Made by a program: the position numbers and the translations under genes. DNA of 64,000 nt. It comes from Clostridia bacterium (GTDB taxonomy: Bacteria > Bacillota > Clostridia > Oscillospirales > CAG-272). Below the pieces are notes generated by a model. The model made no database searches and had not been told where the DNA came from. It worked only from the letters and a program-made list of their open reading frames with translations. Below, piece after piece: positions 24,203 to 33,350 of this stretch. The stretch's first letter is position 1; each line of letters starts with the position of its first letter. The stretch is from NCBI GenBank assembly GCA_017463485.1, contig JAFTPD010000015.1, positions 1 through 64,000 of the forward strand, written 5' to 3'.

Positions 24203-24307
24203 AAAGGAAATAGGGTAGATATTTGCCTATACGTATATTATTATAATATAAAATTTCGAAATTGAAAAGGGTTTTTGCGTAAATTTTCGCAAGAAAGTGT
24301 AAATTTT

Positions 24308-25102
24308 ATGGGATTATTTAAAAATTGCAAGAGGATAGTGGTAAAGGTCGGCTCGTCTACGCTGACCCATGGTTCGGGAGCATTGAACCTCCGTCGGATA
24401 GAAACGCTTGTACGCGTGTTGTCTGATCTTAAGAATTCGGGCAAGGAGGTAGTGCTTGTGTCCTCGGGTGCGGTATCTGCGGGCGTTGCCAAGGCGGGAA
24501 TACGCCGCTCTCCCGATAATATCGGACAAAAGCAGGCACTCGCTGCTATCGGACAAAGCGAGCTGATGAAGATATACGACAGATTTTTCTCGGATTTCGG
24601 ACATACCGTGTCGCAGATACTTCTTACTCGTGACGTGCTGGACAATCCTCACCGCCGCTCTCTTGCGGAAAGTACGTTTGAAAATCTGCTCGACATGGGT
24701 TGCGTTCCGATAGTTAACGAAAATGACCCCGTTTCTACCGACGAGCTTACCAAATTCGGCGGAAACGATATTCTCTCCGCGTACGTTGCAGAGGTTTGTC
24801 ACGCGGATATACTTATAAATCTTTCGGACGTTGACGGGCTTTACGATAAAGATCCCCGAAGCAATCCCGACGCCGTGCTTGTCAGCCGCGTTGAGGCTAT
24901 AACCGACGAGATGATAAACGCCGCAGGCGGCGCGGGTACGGAGCGCGGCACGGGAGGTATGACCGCAAAGCTGAAGGCGGCTAAAATATCGACCGACGCA
25001 GGTGTGCCTATGTTCATAATGAACGGCGAAAACCCCGAGATACTTTACCGCCTGCTTGACGGCGGGGTGATAGGAACATATTTTCCCGTAAAGAAAAACT
25101 GA
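24308..25102 (+). CDS. proB: Glutamate 5-kinase
   Basis: The 264-residue protein is an amino acid kinase of the ProB type: VVKVGSSTLTHGSGALN near residue 11, VLVSSGAVSAGVAKAG near 50, GQKQALAAIGQSELM, VPIVNENDPVSTDE near 140, FGGNDILSAYVA and GTGGMTAKLKAAK. It phosphorylates L-glutamate in the first step of proline synthesis. The C-terminal PUA domain of the long form is absent, as in many Bacillota. No proA or proC is nearby. The start ATG 24308 has only a weak upstream purine run (AAGAAAG). Confidence 0.92.
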   Translation: MGLFKNCKRIVVKVGSSTLTHGSGALNLRRIETLVRVLSDLKNSGKEVVLVSSGAVSAGVAKAGIRRSPDNIGQKQALAAIGQSELMKIYDRFFSDFGHTVSQILLTRDVLDNPHRRSLAESTFENLLDMGCVPIVNENDPVSTDELTKFGGNDILSAYVAEVCHADILINLSDVDGLYDKDPRSNPDAVLVSRVEAITDEMINAAGGAGTERGTGGMTAKLKAAKISTDAGVPMFIMNGENPEILYRLLDGGVIGTYFPVKKN

Positions 25103-25137
25103 TTTTTTGAATACAGCAGGAAAGGAGCGCGGACACC

Positions 25138-28100
25138 GTGAAGCTTCACCCCTATATATGTATCAGCTACGTAAATCTTGATATAGTTTCGGCGGAAGAT
25201 CTTCGCTACCGTCTTGAAAGAAACGGCTTTTCGTGTCGGATGGCGGACGAGTTTTTGCCTATGGCGGAGCGCACCCAGACCGTCAGATATGCGGATATGC
25301 TTATCGCTGTCACGTCCTCGGCGGCGGCACTCGGAACGTCCGTTGCGTCCGACTTGCGACAGGCGAAGGCGGAGGAGAAGGATATTTTGGTGATAAGCCT
25401 TGAGCCCGCAGAGCTGGATGCCCGCTTCTGTACCCTGACGGACACGGGAATTGAGGCTATCTCGTATCCCGTCGGAGAATTTCCCGACAAACGCTCGGTG
25501 GCTCTGTTTATCCACCGCGCCTTCGTCCGACATATCTGCCGTCATTACGCTTGCTTCTCGCCCGGAAAATGTGAGGACAGCGATGAGGGGCGCGTTATCT
25601 GCGACGCAGTGCTGGCGCACAAGGGCGAGGGAAAAAGTCAATATCGCTTGGGACTTGCCTATACCGAGGGTGTTACCGTTCCCGCTATGGAGGCGGAGGC
25701 GGCAGGCTGGATAAACCGCGCCGCCGCGCAGAACGTCCCTGACGCTCTTATCCGCATGGGACAGCTTCGACTTGACGGAAAGGGAATCGAGCGAGATAAT
25801 CACGAGGCATACAGACTCTTTACCGCCGCCGCAAAGGAGGGCGACTCCCGCGGCGCGTATTACATGGGAATATGCTGTCTTAACGGCTTTGGAATCATGC
25901 GCGATTCCGAAATGGCTGTAAGATATTTTTATACGTCGGCAATGAAGGGCTATGCCCCTGCGGCATATCAGCTTGCTCTGCTTTACCGCGACGGAGTTGG
26001 CATAGCGTCCAGCTTCAAGCGCGCGCTTTGGTGGCTTTGGAAGGCGGCGTCGCCCGAGGGGGACGCTCCTGTACCCGGACGCCACGGCTACCGCAGAGAG
26101 GCGCGCTATAAGTGCGTTTCCATGCGACACATGCGACAGAATAAAATGGGCAGACTGCTCTTCGGTGAGGAATATTCACTTCATTCTCTGCACCGCGAGA
26201 ACAGTATGCGCGACGCTATGATACTCAAGGAGAGCTTTAGTGCGTCAAAATATAAGAAAATTGCCAAAGAGGAATGTCTGGTGGCAAACGCTACGGCATC
26301 TAATGCATCCCGTGACCCCGCCCGCTTTAACAAGGGGCGCGGATACAGCGAGTTGGCTTGGGACAGCTCTATGGCGGCGTACGAGCTTGGACGTCTGCTT
26401 GAAAGCGGAAGCGCGTCCGACGGTATTCTGCCCGATTCACGAGCCGCACTCTATTGGTACAGAGCGGCAGTGCGGAGAAATCACAGCGATGCTTACGTAT
26501 ACCTTGCGTCCTGCTACAAGCGCGGATTTGGTGTTTTGCGTGACGTTGAGGTGGCTTATCACCTGTATATGAAGGCGGCTGTTGACGGAAACGAACGCGC
26601 GCAGTACAATCTGGCAGTGGCATACGAGCGCGGAGAGGGTGTTGAGCGCAATCCGGGCGAGGCTGTACGTTGGTATGAGCCCGCCGCCAATGCAGGCTAT
26701 GCTCCTGCGCAGAACAATCTGGGCGGCTGCTATGAAAATGCTTTTGGCGTGGAGCAGAATATTCTGCTCGCGGTGGATTGGTATTCCCGCGCGTCCGATC
26801 AGGGTCAGCCCGACGCTACCTGCCGACTTGGACTTTGCTACGAGATGGGTCGCGGAGTAGTCAAGGACGAGGAGCGGGCGGTACGCCTTTACCGCGAGGC
26901 GGCAAGAGCGCGACATCCCTTTGCGGAGTACCGACTTGGAGTATGTTACGACAGAGGAATAGGACTTCATCAGCATTTTGCCCGCGCCGCTGAATATTAT
27001 GAAATGGCGGCGGAGTCGGGGCTTGCGGCGGCGCAGTATGCGTTGGCTCTTTGCTACCGCAGTGGAAGAGGTATATTCCGCGACGACAGCCGTAGCTTCG
27101 AGCTGTTCAGACGCGCGGCGGACGGCGGATGCTTGCAGGCGGCTTACGAAACGGGTTGCTCCTATCTTGAGGGACGCACCACGGTGGCAAACCCCGAGCG
27201 CGCGATAGAGTACCTTACCCGCGCGATAAGGATGTACGACGTGATGAGCGAAAATTCTGCGGTGTTCCGTGAGGATTGTATTCCTCCTGCCGAGGCTATG
27301 ACTATTACCGAGGCTACGGGAGAGGCGTTGTATACTCTCGCGTATTGCAAGCTGTACGGTGTGTCTGCGTCCGACGGCGCACTGTCGGAAAACGCGCGGC
27401 GCGACGAAGCGCTCCGTCTTTGCTGCCGTGCGGCAGAGCTTGGCTCGTCAAGAGCGCTTGCTATGCTCGGCGATTTCGCAAATTTCGGAATAATGGGAGA
27501 GCAAAACCGCGTTGAAGCGAGAAAATATTATGAGCAGGCAGTGGCCCTGCGTAACGACTACGCTATGTTCCGTCTTGGACTTTACGATTTCGAAGACGGA
27601 CGGACAAGTAGTGACGAAAAAGAAAAGCACGATAAGCTTTGCAGTGCGTGGAGCAATTTTTCAGCGGCTTCGGGCAGCGGAAATCCCGACGCGCTGATAT
27701 ATCTCGCCGCTCTGGCAATGGCGGGCGAGGGAACGTCTAAAAATCCGTATCGCGCAGTATCTTTGCTTGAACGTGCGGTGGATAGCGGAGCTTCTCCCAT
27801 CGCGCTTCTGATGCTTGGAGATGCATATCTTTACGGTAACGGTGTCAAGATAAACGAAGCGGCGGCGCTGAATTTCTATTCCCGCGCGGCATCTGTCAAG
27901 AGCCGTGCGCTGTGGACGGATAAATACGCGCTTCGGGACGTTGCAAGGGAGCTTTCAAGCATTGATCTGCGTGCCCGCGCCGAGGCTCTTTACAGACTTT
28001 CGGTTTTCCATGCGGTGCGTGAGAACGATATAGTCCCCGAGGAGGACGGCGATATCAAGGCAAAGAGAAAAATACTTAAAGCCAAGCTGACATCAACCGA

Positions 28101-28734
28101 GGAGAGAAAAAATCCCGAATCGCTCAAGTATCTCGGCGCGGCTATTCTTGCGGGACATAAAAAAGCACTTGAGGATACGGCAAGAATGTTTGCTCATAAT
28201 ACTCAAGCTCCTACCTACTACAAATCCCTTTGGTTGGCACCCGACGGAAGCGGAGTTCGGCTGAAGCCTACCGTCGTATACAATGAGGAATACACGCCGT
28301 CCTTCCTTAAAGGCGATGTTACGGAAAAAATGCGCGCAGACGCGCTGAATTACCTCGGAGACTGCTATTTTTACGGCAAACAGGTGGACAAGGACGCGTC
28401 CGTGGCGGTCAAATTCTACCGTATGGCAGCGGATATGGGACAAACGTGGGCACAATACAGCCTCGGCTGGTGTTTGCTCAATGCCTGCGGCACGGAGAAA
28501 AATCTCCGCGAGGCGGTGAGCTGCTTTGAGAGGTCTGCAAAGACGCACGCTGAGTCGGCGTTCTGCCTTGGACGTTGCTATGAGGAGGGACTTGGAATGA
28601 GTGATCCCGACGTGCGCGAAGCACTTAAATTCTATCGCCGCGCGGCAAAGCTGGGAAGCAGATCCGCGCCCGCCAAAATCAAGGCTATGGAAAAACGGCT
28701 TCGCGAAATGGCGGCAGCCGTTACGGGTGAATAA
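25138..28734 (+). CDS. TIR-like domain plus Sel1-repeat giant protein
   Basis: The 1198-residue protein begins with a TIR-like fold (residues about 5-105): YICISYVNLDIVSAEDL, ADMLIAVTSSAAALGTSVASDL and KDILVISLEP. From about residue 160 to the end it is built of Sel1-type TPR repeats of about 36 residues (AAKEGDSRGAYYMGICCLNG, DGNERAQYNLAVAYERGEGV). Sel1 proteins are protein-interaction scaffolds; TIR domains either bind partners or hydrolyse NAD. I cannot tell whether the catalytic Glu of NADase TIRs is kept. No signal peptide, so cytosolic. It starts with GTG after AAAGGAG. The flanking proB and gpsA are housekeeping genes, so there is no defence-island context. Confidence 0.75.
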   Translation: MKLHPYICISYVNLDIVSAEDLRYRLERNGFSCRMADEFLPMAERTQTVRYADMLIAVTSSAAALGTSVASDLRQAKAEEKDILVISLEPAELDARFCTLTDTGIEAISYPVGEFPDKRSVALFIHRAFVRHICRHYACFSPGKCEDSDEGRVICDAVLAHKGEGKSQYRLGLAYTEGVTVPAMEAEAAGWINRAAAQNVPDALIRMGQLRLDGKGIERDNHEAYRLFTAAAKEGDSRGAYYMGICCLNGFGIMRDSEMAVRYFYTSAMKGYAPAAYQLALLYRDGVGIASSFKRALWWLWKAASPEGDAPVPGRHGYRREARYKCVSMRHMRQNKMGRLLFGEEYSLHSLHRENSMRDAMILKESFSASKYKKIAKEECLVANATASNASRDPARFNKGRGYSELAWDSSMAAYELGRLLESGSASDGILPDSRAALYWYRAAVRRNHSDAYVYLASCYKRGFGVLRDVEVAYHLYMKAAVDGNERAQYNLAVAYERGEGVERNPGEAVRWYEPAANAGYAPAQNNLGGCYENAFGVEQNILLAVDWYSRASDQGQPDATCRLGLCYEMGRGVVKDEERAVRLYREAARARHPFAEYRLGVCYDRGIGLHQHFARAAEYYEMAAESGLAAAQYALALCYRSGRGIFRDDSRSFELFRRAADGGCLQAAYETGCSYLEGRTTVANPERAIEYLTRAIRMYDVMSENSAVFREDCIPPAEAMTITEATGEALYTLAYCKLYGVSASDGALSENARRDEALRLCCRAAELGSSRALAMLGDFANFGIMGEQNRVEARKYYEQAVALRNDYAMFRLGLYDFEDGRTSSDEKEKHDKLCSAWSNFSAASGSGNPDALIYLAALAMAGEGTSKNPYRAVSLLERAVDSGASPIALLMLGDAYLYGNGVKINEAAALNFYSRAASVKSRALWTDKYALRDVARELSSIDLRARAEALYRLSVFHAVRENDIVPEEDGDIKAKRKILKAKLTSTEERKNPESLKYLGAAILAGHKKALEDTARMFAHNTQAPTYYKSLWLAPDGSGVRLKPTVVYNEEYTPSFLKGDVTEKMRADALNYLGDCYFYGKQVDKDASVAVKFYRMAADMGQTWAQYSLGWCLLNACGTEKNLREAVSCFERSAKTHAESAFCLGRCYEEGLGMSDPDVREALKFYRRAAKLGSRSAPAKIKAMEKRLREMAAAVTGE

Positions 28735-28788
28735 TATTCCTCTTATCAATGTGTTTGTGTCGCCGCTGAGCGGCAGAATGGAGTTTTT

Positions 28789-29748
28789 ATGAAAATAACC
28801 GTTATCGGTTGCGGCAGATGGGGCTCGCTTATTACGTGGTATCTTTCGGCTGTCAAGGGACATGAGCTGACGCTCTACGGCAGGGAAAGCTCGTCTAATA
28901 TGCAAAGATTCATAGCCGAGCGAAGAAACGATCTGCTTACCTTGCCCGACAGTGTAAAATTGTCTACGTCAATAGATTGCTGTGCGGATGCCGACGTTAT
29001 GATCATATCCGTAAACTCGCAGGGGCTTCGCGCCTTGATGGAGCAGCTTTCCTGCCTCAAGTTGCGTGATAAAACGGTCGTGCTTTGCATGAAGGGCCTT
29101 GAAATAGGAACGGGAAAGCGACTCAGCGAGGTGGCGAGGGAATACCTTGACGACAGCGTGAATATCGCCGTCTGGGTGGGCCCCGGTCACGTTCAGGAGT
29201 TCTATGCGGGCGTGCCGAACTGTATGGTGATCGATAGCAATTCGGATGACGCAAAGCAAATGCTGGTGCGTGAATTTTCAAGCGAGCTTATACGGTTTTA
29301 TTTCGGTAATGACCTTCTCGGCAGCGAGATAGGCGCGGCGTCAAAGAACGTTATCGGTATCGCCGCGGGAATGCTTGACGGCAAAGGACTGTCCACTCTC
29401 AAGGGCGCGCTCATGTCACGAGGCACACGCGAGATAGCACGTCTTATCGCCGCTATGGGCGGAAACGAGCTGTCGGCTTACGGACTTTGCCATCTCGGAG
29501 ATTATGAGGCTACCGTTTTTTCAAAATACAGCCACAACCGCGCGTTTGGCGAGGCGTTCGTAAGGGGCGAGAGCTTTGATGGCTTGGCGGAGGGATACTA
29601 TACCGTCAAGGCTATACTTGAATACGAGGAGCGTTACGGAATAGAGCTGCCGATCTGCCGTGCTGTTTACAATATCCTGTACGAGGGTGCGGACGAGGGC
29701 GAGGAGCTAAAGCAGCTTTTCCATCGCGCCTTAAAGCCCGAATTCTGA
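28789..29748 (+). CDS. gpsA: NAD(P)-dependent glycerol-3-phosphate dehydrogenase
   Basis: The 319-residue protein has the N-terminal Rossmann motif VIGCGRWGSLITWYL, the AVWVGPGHVQEF segment (family SGPSFAxE region, here altered), SEIGAASKNVIGIAAGMLDG with the catalytic Lys, and a C-terminal GLAEGYYTVKAI. GpsA makes sn-glycerol 3-phosphate from dihydroxyacetone phosphate for phospholipids. Divergence from the common GPSFA motif suggests either an unusual GpsA or a second copy; I cannot tell which from one window. Ribosome binding site GGAG 5 bases upstream. Confidence 0.88.
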   Translation: MKITVIGCGRWGSLITWYLSAVKGHELTLYGRESSSNMQRFIAERRNDLLTLPDSVKLSTSIDCCADADVMIISVNSQGLRALMEQLSCLKLRDKTVVLCMKGLEIGTGKRLSEVAREYLDDSVNIAVWVGPGHVQEFYAGVPNCMVIDSNSDDAKQMLVREFSSELIRFYFGNDLLGSEIGAASKNVIGIAAGMLDGKGLSTLKGALMSRGTREIARLIAAMGGNELSAYGLCHLGDYEATVFSKYSHNRAFGEAFVRGESFDGLAEGYYTVKAILEYEERYGIELPICRAVYNILYEGADEGEELKQLFHRALKPEF

Positions 29749-29767
29749 TCGCCGAAAGGAGAGAGAA

Positions 29768-30658
29768 GTGAAAAAACTTGCTCCGTATGAAAAAGGGTTG
29801 AATGATTTTATTTGCCGCGATTATCTTGCGAAGGAAAACGCAAGACTTGCGTGCAACCCTCATCTCCATCAGCATATTGAATTAGTGTTTCTGACTCGCG
29901 GCAGTACTGTCTGCCACGTGGATACCGAAACTTATACGCTCCATGAAGGAGATTTTCTGATAGTTTTCCCGAATCAGATACATTCCTTTGTGTCGTCGGG
30001 ACCCGAAAACTATCTTCTGCTTATCGTCAATCCCGACCTGACGCCTGAGCTCGAGCAGCAGTTCGGACAGTTCTTGCCGAAGAATCCCGTGCTTCGCGGA
30101 GTAGACAGGGATGAGCGGCTGGTGTTGCTGATGCGAAACCTCGCGCTCTTTGACACCCGCAAGCAAAATGCTCGGACTGCCGAAGCAGAGGGCGATGTCA
30201 GAGAGTGGAAGCGGTTTCAGGACATAGCCAGAAAGGGAGCTTTGCTCGCCTTTTTCGGCGAGGTGTTTTCGCGGCTTGAATGGAGGGACGTAAGCTCGGC
30301 AAATTCGGATAACCGCGCGCTCCGTATGATCGTCAAATATTGCACCAAAAACTTTCATAAGGAAATGTCACTTGCTTCTCTTGAGGAGGAGCTGCATTTG
30401 AGCCGATATTATATCTCCCACATTTTTTCATCTCGTATCGGCGTGCGATTTAACGACTATATCAATTCCCTGAGAATAGCGGAGGCGTGCAAATATCTGC
30501 GGATGTCGGATCTGAGTATTACCGAAATTTCCGACCTTGTGGGCTTTCGCACGCCGCGAACCTTCAACCGCGCGTTCAACAAGCAGATGAATACGTCACC
30601 TAAAAATTACAGGGATGGCTCTGCGGCGGCGGGAATGTCGGCGTCTATCCCCATGTGA
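29768..30658 (+). CDS. AraC family transcriptional regulator with cupin sensor
   Basis: The 296-residue protein has an N-terminal cupin sensor (HLHQHIELVFLTRGSTVCHV, then EGDFLIVFPNQIHSF) and a C-terminal double helix-turn-helix (about 190-290: MSLASLEEELHLSRYYISHIF, ITEISDLVGFRTPRTFNRAF). Start is GTG 29768 after GGAGAG. Regulators of this type control sugar-use genes; the GH78-like gene 120 bases downstream on the same strand is the obvious candidate target. Confidence 0.9.
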   Translation: MKKLAPYEKGLNDFICRDYLAKENARLACNPHLHQHIELVFLTRGSTVCHVDTETYTLHEGDFLIVFPNQIHSFVSSGPENYLLLIVNPDLTPELEQQFGQFLPKNPVLRGVDRDERLVLLMRNLALFDTRKQNARTAEAEGDVREWKRFQDIARKGALLAFFGEVFSRLEWRDVSSANSDNRALRMIVKYCTKNFHKEMSLASLEEELHLSRYYISHIFSSRIGVRFNDYINSLRIAEACKYLRMSDLSITEISDLVGFRTPRTFNRAFNKQMNTSPKNYRDGSAAAGMSASIPM

Positions 30659-30690
30659 TAAAAATATTTTCTGAAAAAACAAAAAAGTTA

Positions 30691-30719
30691 TTGATTTTTT
30701 AAGGCGAATATGGTAATAT
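30691..30719 (+). promoter_or_regulatory. Promoter of the GH78-like gene
   Basis: TTGATT, 17-base spacer, TAATAT, about 63 bases upstream of the ATG. The weak -10 box would suit an activator such as the AraC-type regulator encoded just upstream. Confidence 0.55.
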
Positions 30720-30781
30720 ATACCCAAGCGGCAAAGCTTGCCGATAAAATTAAAAACGAATGATTGCTAAGGAGAAGGATC

Positions 30782-32464
30782 ATGAGATTACACGAAAAGT
30801 TTGACGCGGTCAAGTGTAAGAATATTGACCCCCGCACAAGACGTTATCTTGCTCCCAAGAGAGTAGTATATACCGAGGGTAACGTAGTTAATCCGAATGC
30901 GCTTTTGCTGGACAGAACCAACCAGATAACGCAGGTGTTCGGAGAGAACTGCCAGCTTATCAACGAGCCCGGTCAGCCTAACGCTAAGGTCGTGGTTGAC
31001 TTTGGAATTGAAATGGCGGGAAGTGTTCGCCTTATGGTTTGGGGCGCAAACGGTCCCGACGGACGCGCAAACGTAAGAGTTCGATTCGGTGAGAGCGTAA
31101 TGGAGTCGCTGACGCCTCTGAAGGTCAAGAATACGACAAACGACCACGCTATCCGTGATTCGGTATACAGCATTGGACTGCTTTCGCAGACCGAGACCAA
31201 CGAGTCCGGCTTCCGCTTCGCATGCATAGAGCTGCTTGACGAAAAGGCAAACGTTACTTTCAAGGCTATTCAGGGCGTTATACAGTATCGCGATCTGGAC
31301 TACATTGGCAGTTTTGAGTGTAACGACGAGCGCCTGAATACGATTTGGAACACCGCAGCATATACCGCGCATATCTGTATGCAGGAGTATCTGTGGGACG
31401 GCATCAAGCGCGACCGCTTCGTATGGATGGGTGATTTCCACACCGAGGTGCAGACTATTGCGGCTGTATTCGGCGACGTGGACGTAGTTCCCAACTCTCT
31501 TGATATCGTGCGTGATGAAACTCCGCCTACAAAGTGGATGAACAATATAGGTTCTTACTCCATCTGGTGGATGCTCAATCACCTTGATTGGTATAGAGCA
31601 AACGGCAACCTTGAGTATCTCAAGGAGCAACAGCAGTATATGAAAGAACTGCTCACCTTCCTCATGACCACCATTGACGAAAACGGTTGCGAGAAAATGG
31701 AAGGCAGACGCTTCCTTGACTGGGCGAACGACGCAGATCCTATCGCAGTACACGCAGGTCTTCAGGCAATGTATAAGCTGGCGTTTGACGCAGGTCAGGT
31801 GCTGTTCCGCATCTTCGGTGACGAGGAATTTGTTGAGAAGTGCAAGGAGGCATCCGCACTTGTCAGCCGCCATATTCCCGATTGCAACGGCTCCAAGCAG
31901 GCGGGCGCGCTTATGGCGATCTCCGGACTTATGGATCCCAAGGAGGTCAACGAGAAGATTATTGCTCCCGGCGGAGCGCACGGCTACTCAACCTTCTTCG
32001 GTTACTATATTATGTACGCAAAGTGGCTTGCAGGCGACCATGCAGGCGCATTGCGTGACCTGAAGGAATACTGGGGCGCTATGCTTGACGTTGGCGCGAC
32101 CACCTTCTGGGAGGACTTCAGACTTGAGTGGATGGAGAACGCGGGCAGAATTGACGAAATCGTTCCCGAAGGTAAGGTAGATATCCACGGTGATTACGGC
32201 GCATATTGCTACAAGAATTTCCGTCATTCGCTGTGCCACGGTTGGGCATCCGGTCCTTGTCCTTACCTCACGAACTTCGTTCTGGGTGTCCGTTACATAA
32301 CCCCCGGCAAGTACGAGGTAAAGCCCGACCTTGCTGACCTTGAATGGGCAAAGGGAACATATCCCACGCCCTACGGCGTCATCAGCGTGTCTGTTACCAA
32401 GAATGCAGACGGCAGCCTGAATACCGTTGTCGACGCTCCCGAGGGAGTAGAAATTATCAGATAA
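30782..32464 (+). CDS. Alpha-L-rhamnosidase-like glycoside hydrolase (GH78-like)
   Basis: The 560-residue protein has an N-terminal beta-domain and an (alpha/alpha)6 barrel. GH78-like landmarks are YLWDGIKRDRFVWMGDFHTE near residue 212 (family general-acid region), FLDWAND, and near the end SLCHGWASGPCPYLTNFVLG. It would release terminal rhamnose or a related sugar from plant or bacterial glycans. No signal peptide, so it works on imported oligosaccharides. It follows an AraC-type regulator and ends at a strong terminator. AAGGAGAAGG precedes the ATG. It is shorter than typical GH78 enzymes, so the substrate is uncertain. Confidence 0.82.
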   Translation: MRLHEKFDAVKCKNIDPRTRRYLAPKRVVYTEGNVVNPNALLLDRTNQITQVFGENCQLINEPGQPNAKVVVDFGIEMAGSVRLMVWGANGPDGRANVRVRFGESVMESLTPLKVKNTTNDHAIRDSVYSIGLLSQTETNESGFRFACIELLDEKANVTFKAIQGVIQYRDLDYIGSFECNDERLNTIWNTAAYTAHICMQEYLWDGIKRDRFVWMGDFHTEVQTIAAVFGDVDVVPNSLDIVRDETPPTKWMNNIGSYSIWWMLNHLDWYRANGNLEYLKEQQQYMKELLTFLMTTIDENGCEKMEGRRFLDWANDADPIAVHAGLQAMYKLAFDAGQVLFRIFGDEEFVEKCKEASALVSRHIPDCNGSKQAGALMAISGLMDPKEVNEKIIAPGGAHGYSTFFGYYIMYAKWLAGDHAGALRDLKEYWGAMLDVGATTFWEDFRLEWMENAGRIDEIVPEGKVDIHGDYGAYCYKNFRHSLCHGWASGPCPYLTNFVLGVRYITPGKYEVKPDLADLEWAKGTYPTPYGVISVSVTKNADGSLNTVVDAPEGVEIIR

Positions 32465-32476
32465 GATAATATAAGC

Positions 32477-32513
32477 AACCCCGCGCACCGATTTTTCGGC
32501 GCGCGGGGTTTTG
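32477..32513 (+). terminator. Terminator of the GH78-like gene
   Basis: AACCCCGCGC pairs with GCGCGGGGTT, with an inner CCG/CGG, and is followed by TTTTG. Confidence 0.85.
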
Positions 32514-32544
32514 TGATGTTCTCGACCGAAGTAATATAGTCAGT

Positions 32545-33195
32545 GTTTTTATGTTACTTCTGTATCGACAGAAGTAACCAAGATCGACTTAAGAGAGGAA
32601 ACCCACGGTTTCCTCTCTTAAGAATCTCACCATCCTAAACGCGCCGCCTTGCCGCAAGTATGCGGTCAAGGCGTGATCGCGCGCCAAGGTTGCAGTACGC
32701 CCGTAGCGCCAAGTTCCCGTCGGAGCGACGGGAACTTGGGCGGTAAGAGTACGCCTTGGGCGGGTGGTTGTTTTGAAACCGTAGGAGATTTAAAAATTAA
32801 AAGTAACGAGAAAGATTTCAAATCTCTTTGGGCGTTGTTCCCCCAATAAACTACCGCTACATCAAGCGTGTCTGATCTCCAATCTGCGACCTTTCGGTAT
32901 AATTTGTAAGAGCGTTTTCAAGATGGCTCTCCGCATAACAACCAAGCCCCAAGGTGGGTGGGTTTCCAAAGGAGGGAGGGATTGAGGCGGCAGACCTCAA
33001 ATTTGAGCGTGCTGAAAATTTGAGGTCAACGACTCATCCTCCCACACTTTGGTCACAGAATATCGTGTGTTTTTGGCGTTACGCCAAAACGCTGAATCTC
33101 ATTCAGCGAACACGATTTCGGGAACTGCCTCGCGCGGCGAGCAGTTCGGATCTTCTGCGCTACTTTCTTTTGACACAGAAAGTAGCATAAATATC
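32545..33195. repeat. Hairpin-rich non-coding region bounded by palindromes
   Basis: About 650 bases with no convincing gene. The left edge is GTTACTTCTGT-atcg-ACAGAAGTAAC (about 32551-32576) and the right edge GCTACTTTCT..AGAAAGTAGC (about 33160-33187). In between are many palindromes: a stem around GAGAGGAAACC-cac-GGTTTCCTCTC (about 32595-32620), CCAAGTTCCCGTCG-gag-CGACGGGAACTTGG nested in a longer stem (about 32680-32760), CTCAAATTT..AAATTTGAG (about 32996-33026) and TTTTTGGCG-ttac-GCCAAAA. Similar edge palindromes occur as dispersed elements in other Clostridia, from memory. Best described as a non-autonomous mobile or structured element. Confidence 0.5.
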
Positions 33196-33234
33196 CTACT
33201 TGAAAAATAATTTGTCAAATTCGATACTTCTATT

Positions 33235-33263
33235 GACAACAAATTTTATCAAGGTTATAATAA
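33235..33263 (+). promoter_or_regulatory. Sigma-A promoter of the GH71/99-like gene
   Basis: TTGACA, 17-base spacer, TATAAT, about 87 bases before the ATG. Confidence 0.75.
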
Positions 33264-33350
33264 ACCAAACACAAAAAATTTGAGAACATAAGGCGAGCGG
33301 GCACTCGCAACACCGTGACTGGAAAAACACAACCAAGAAAGGGAAAAGTT

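Noticed and set aside
24203..24307. T-box or other aptamer in the proB leader
   Set aside because: No T-box motif, terminator or stable stem is visible in this A/T-rich leader of about 100 bases.
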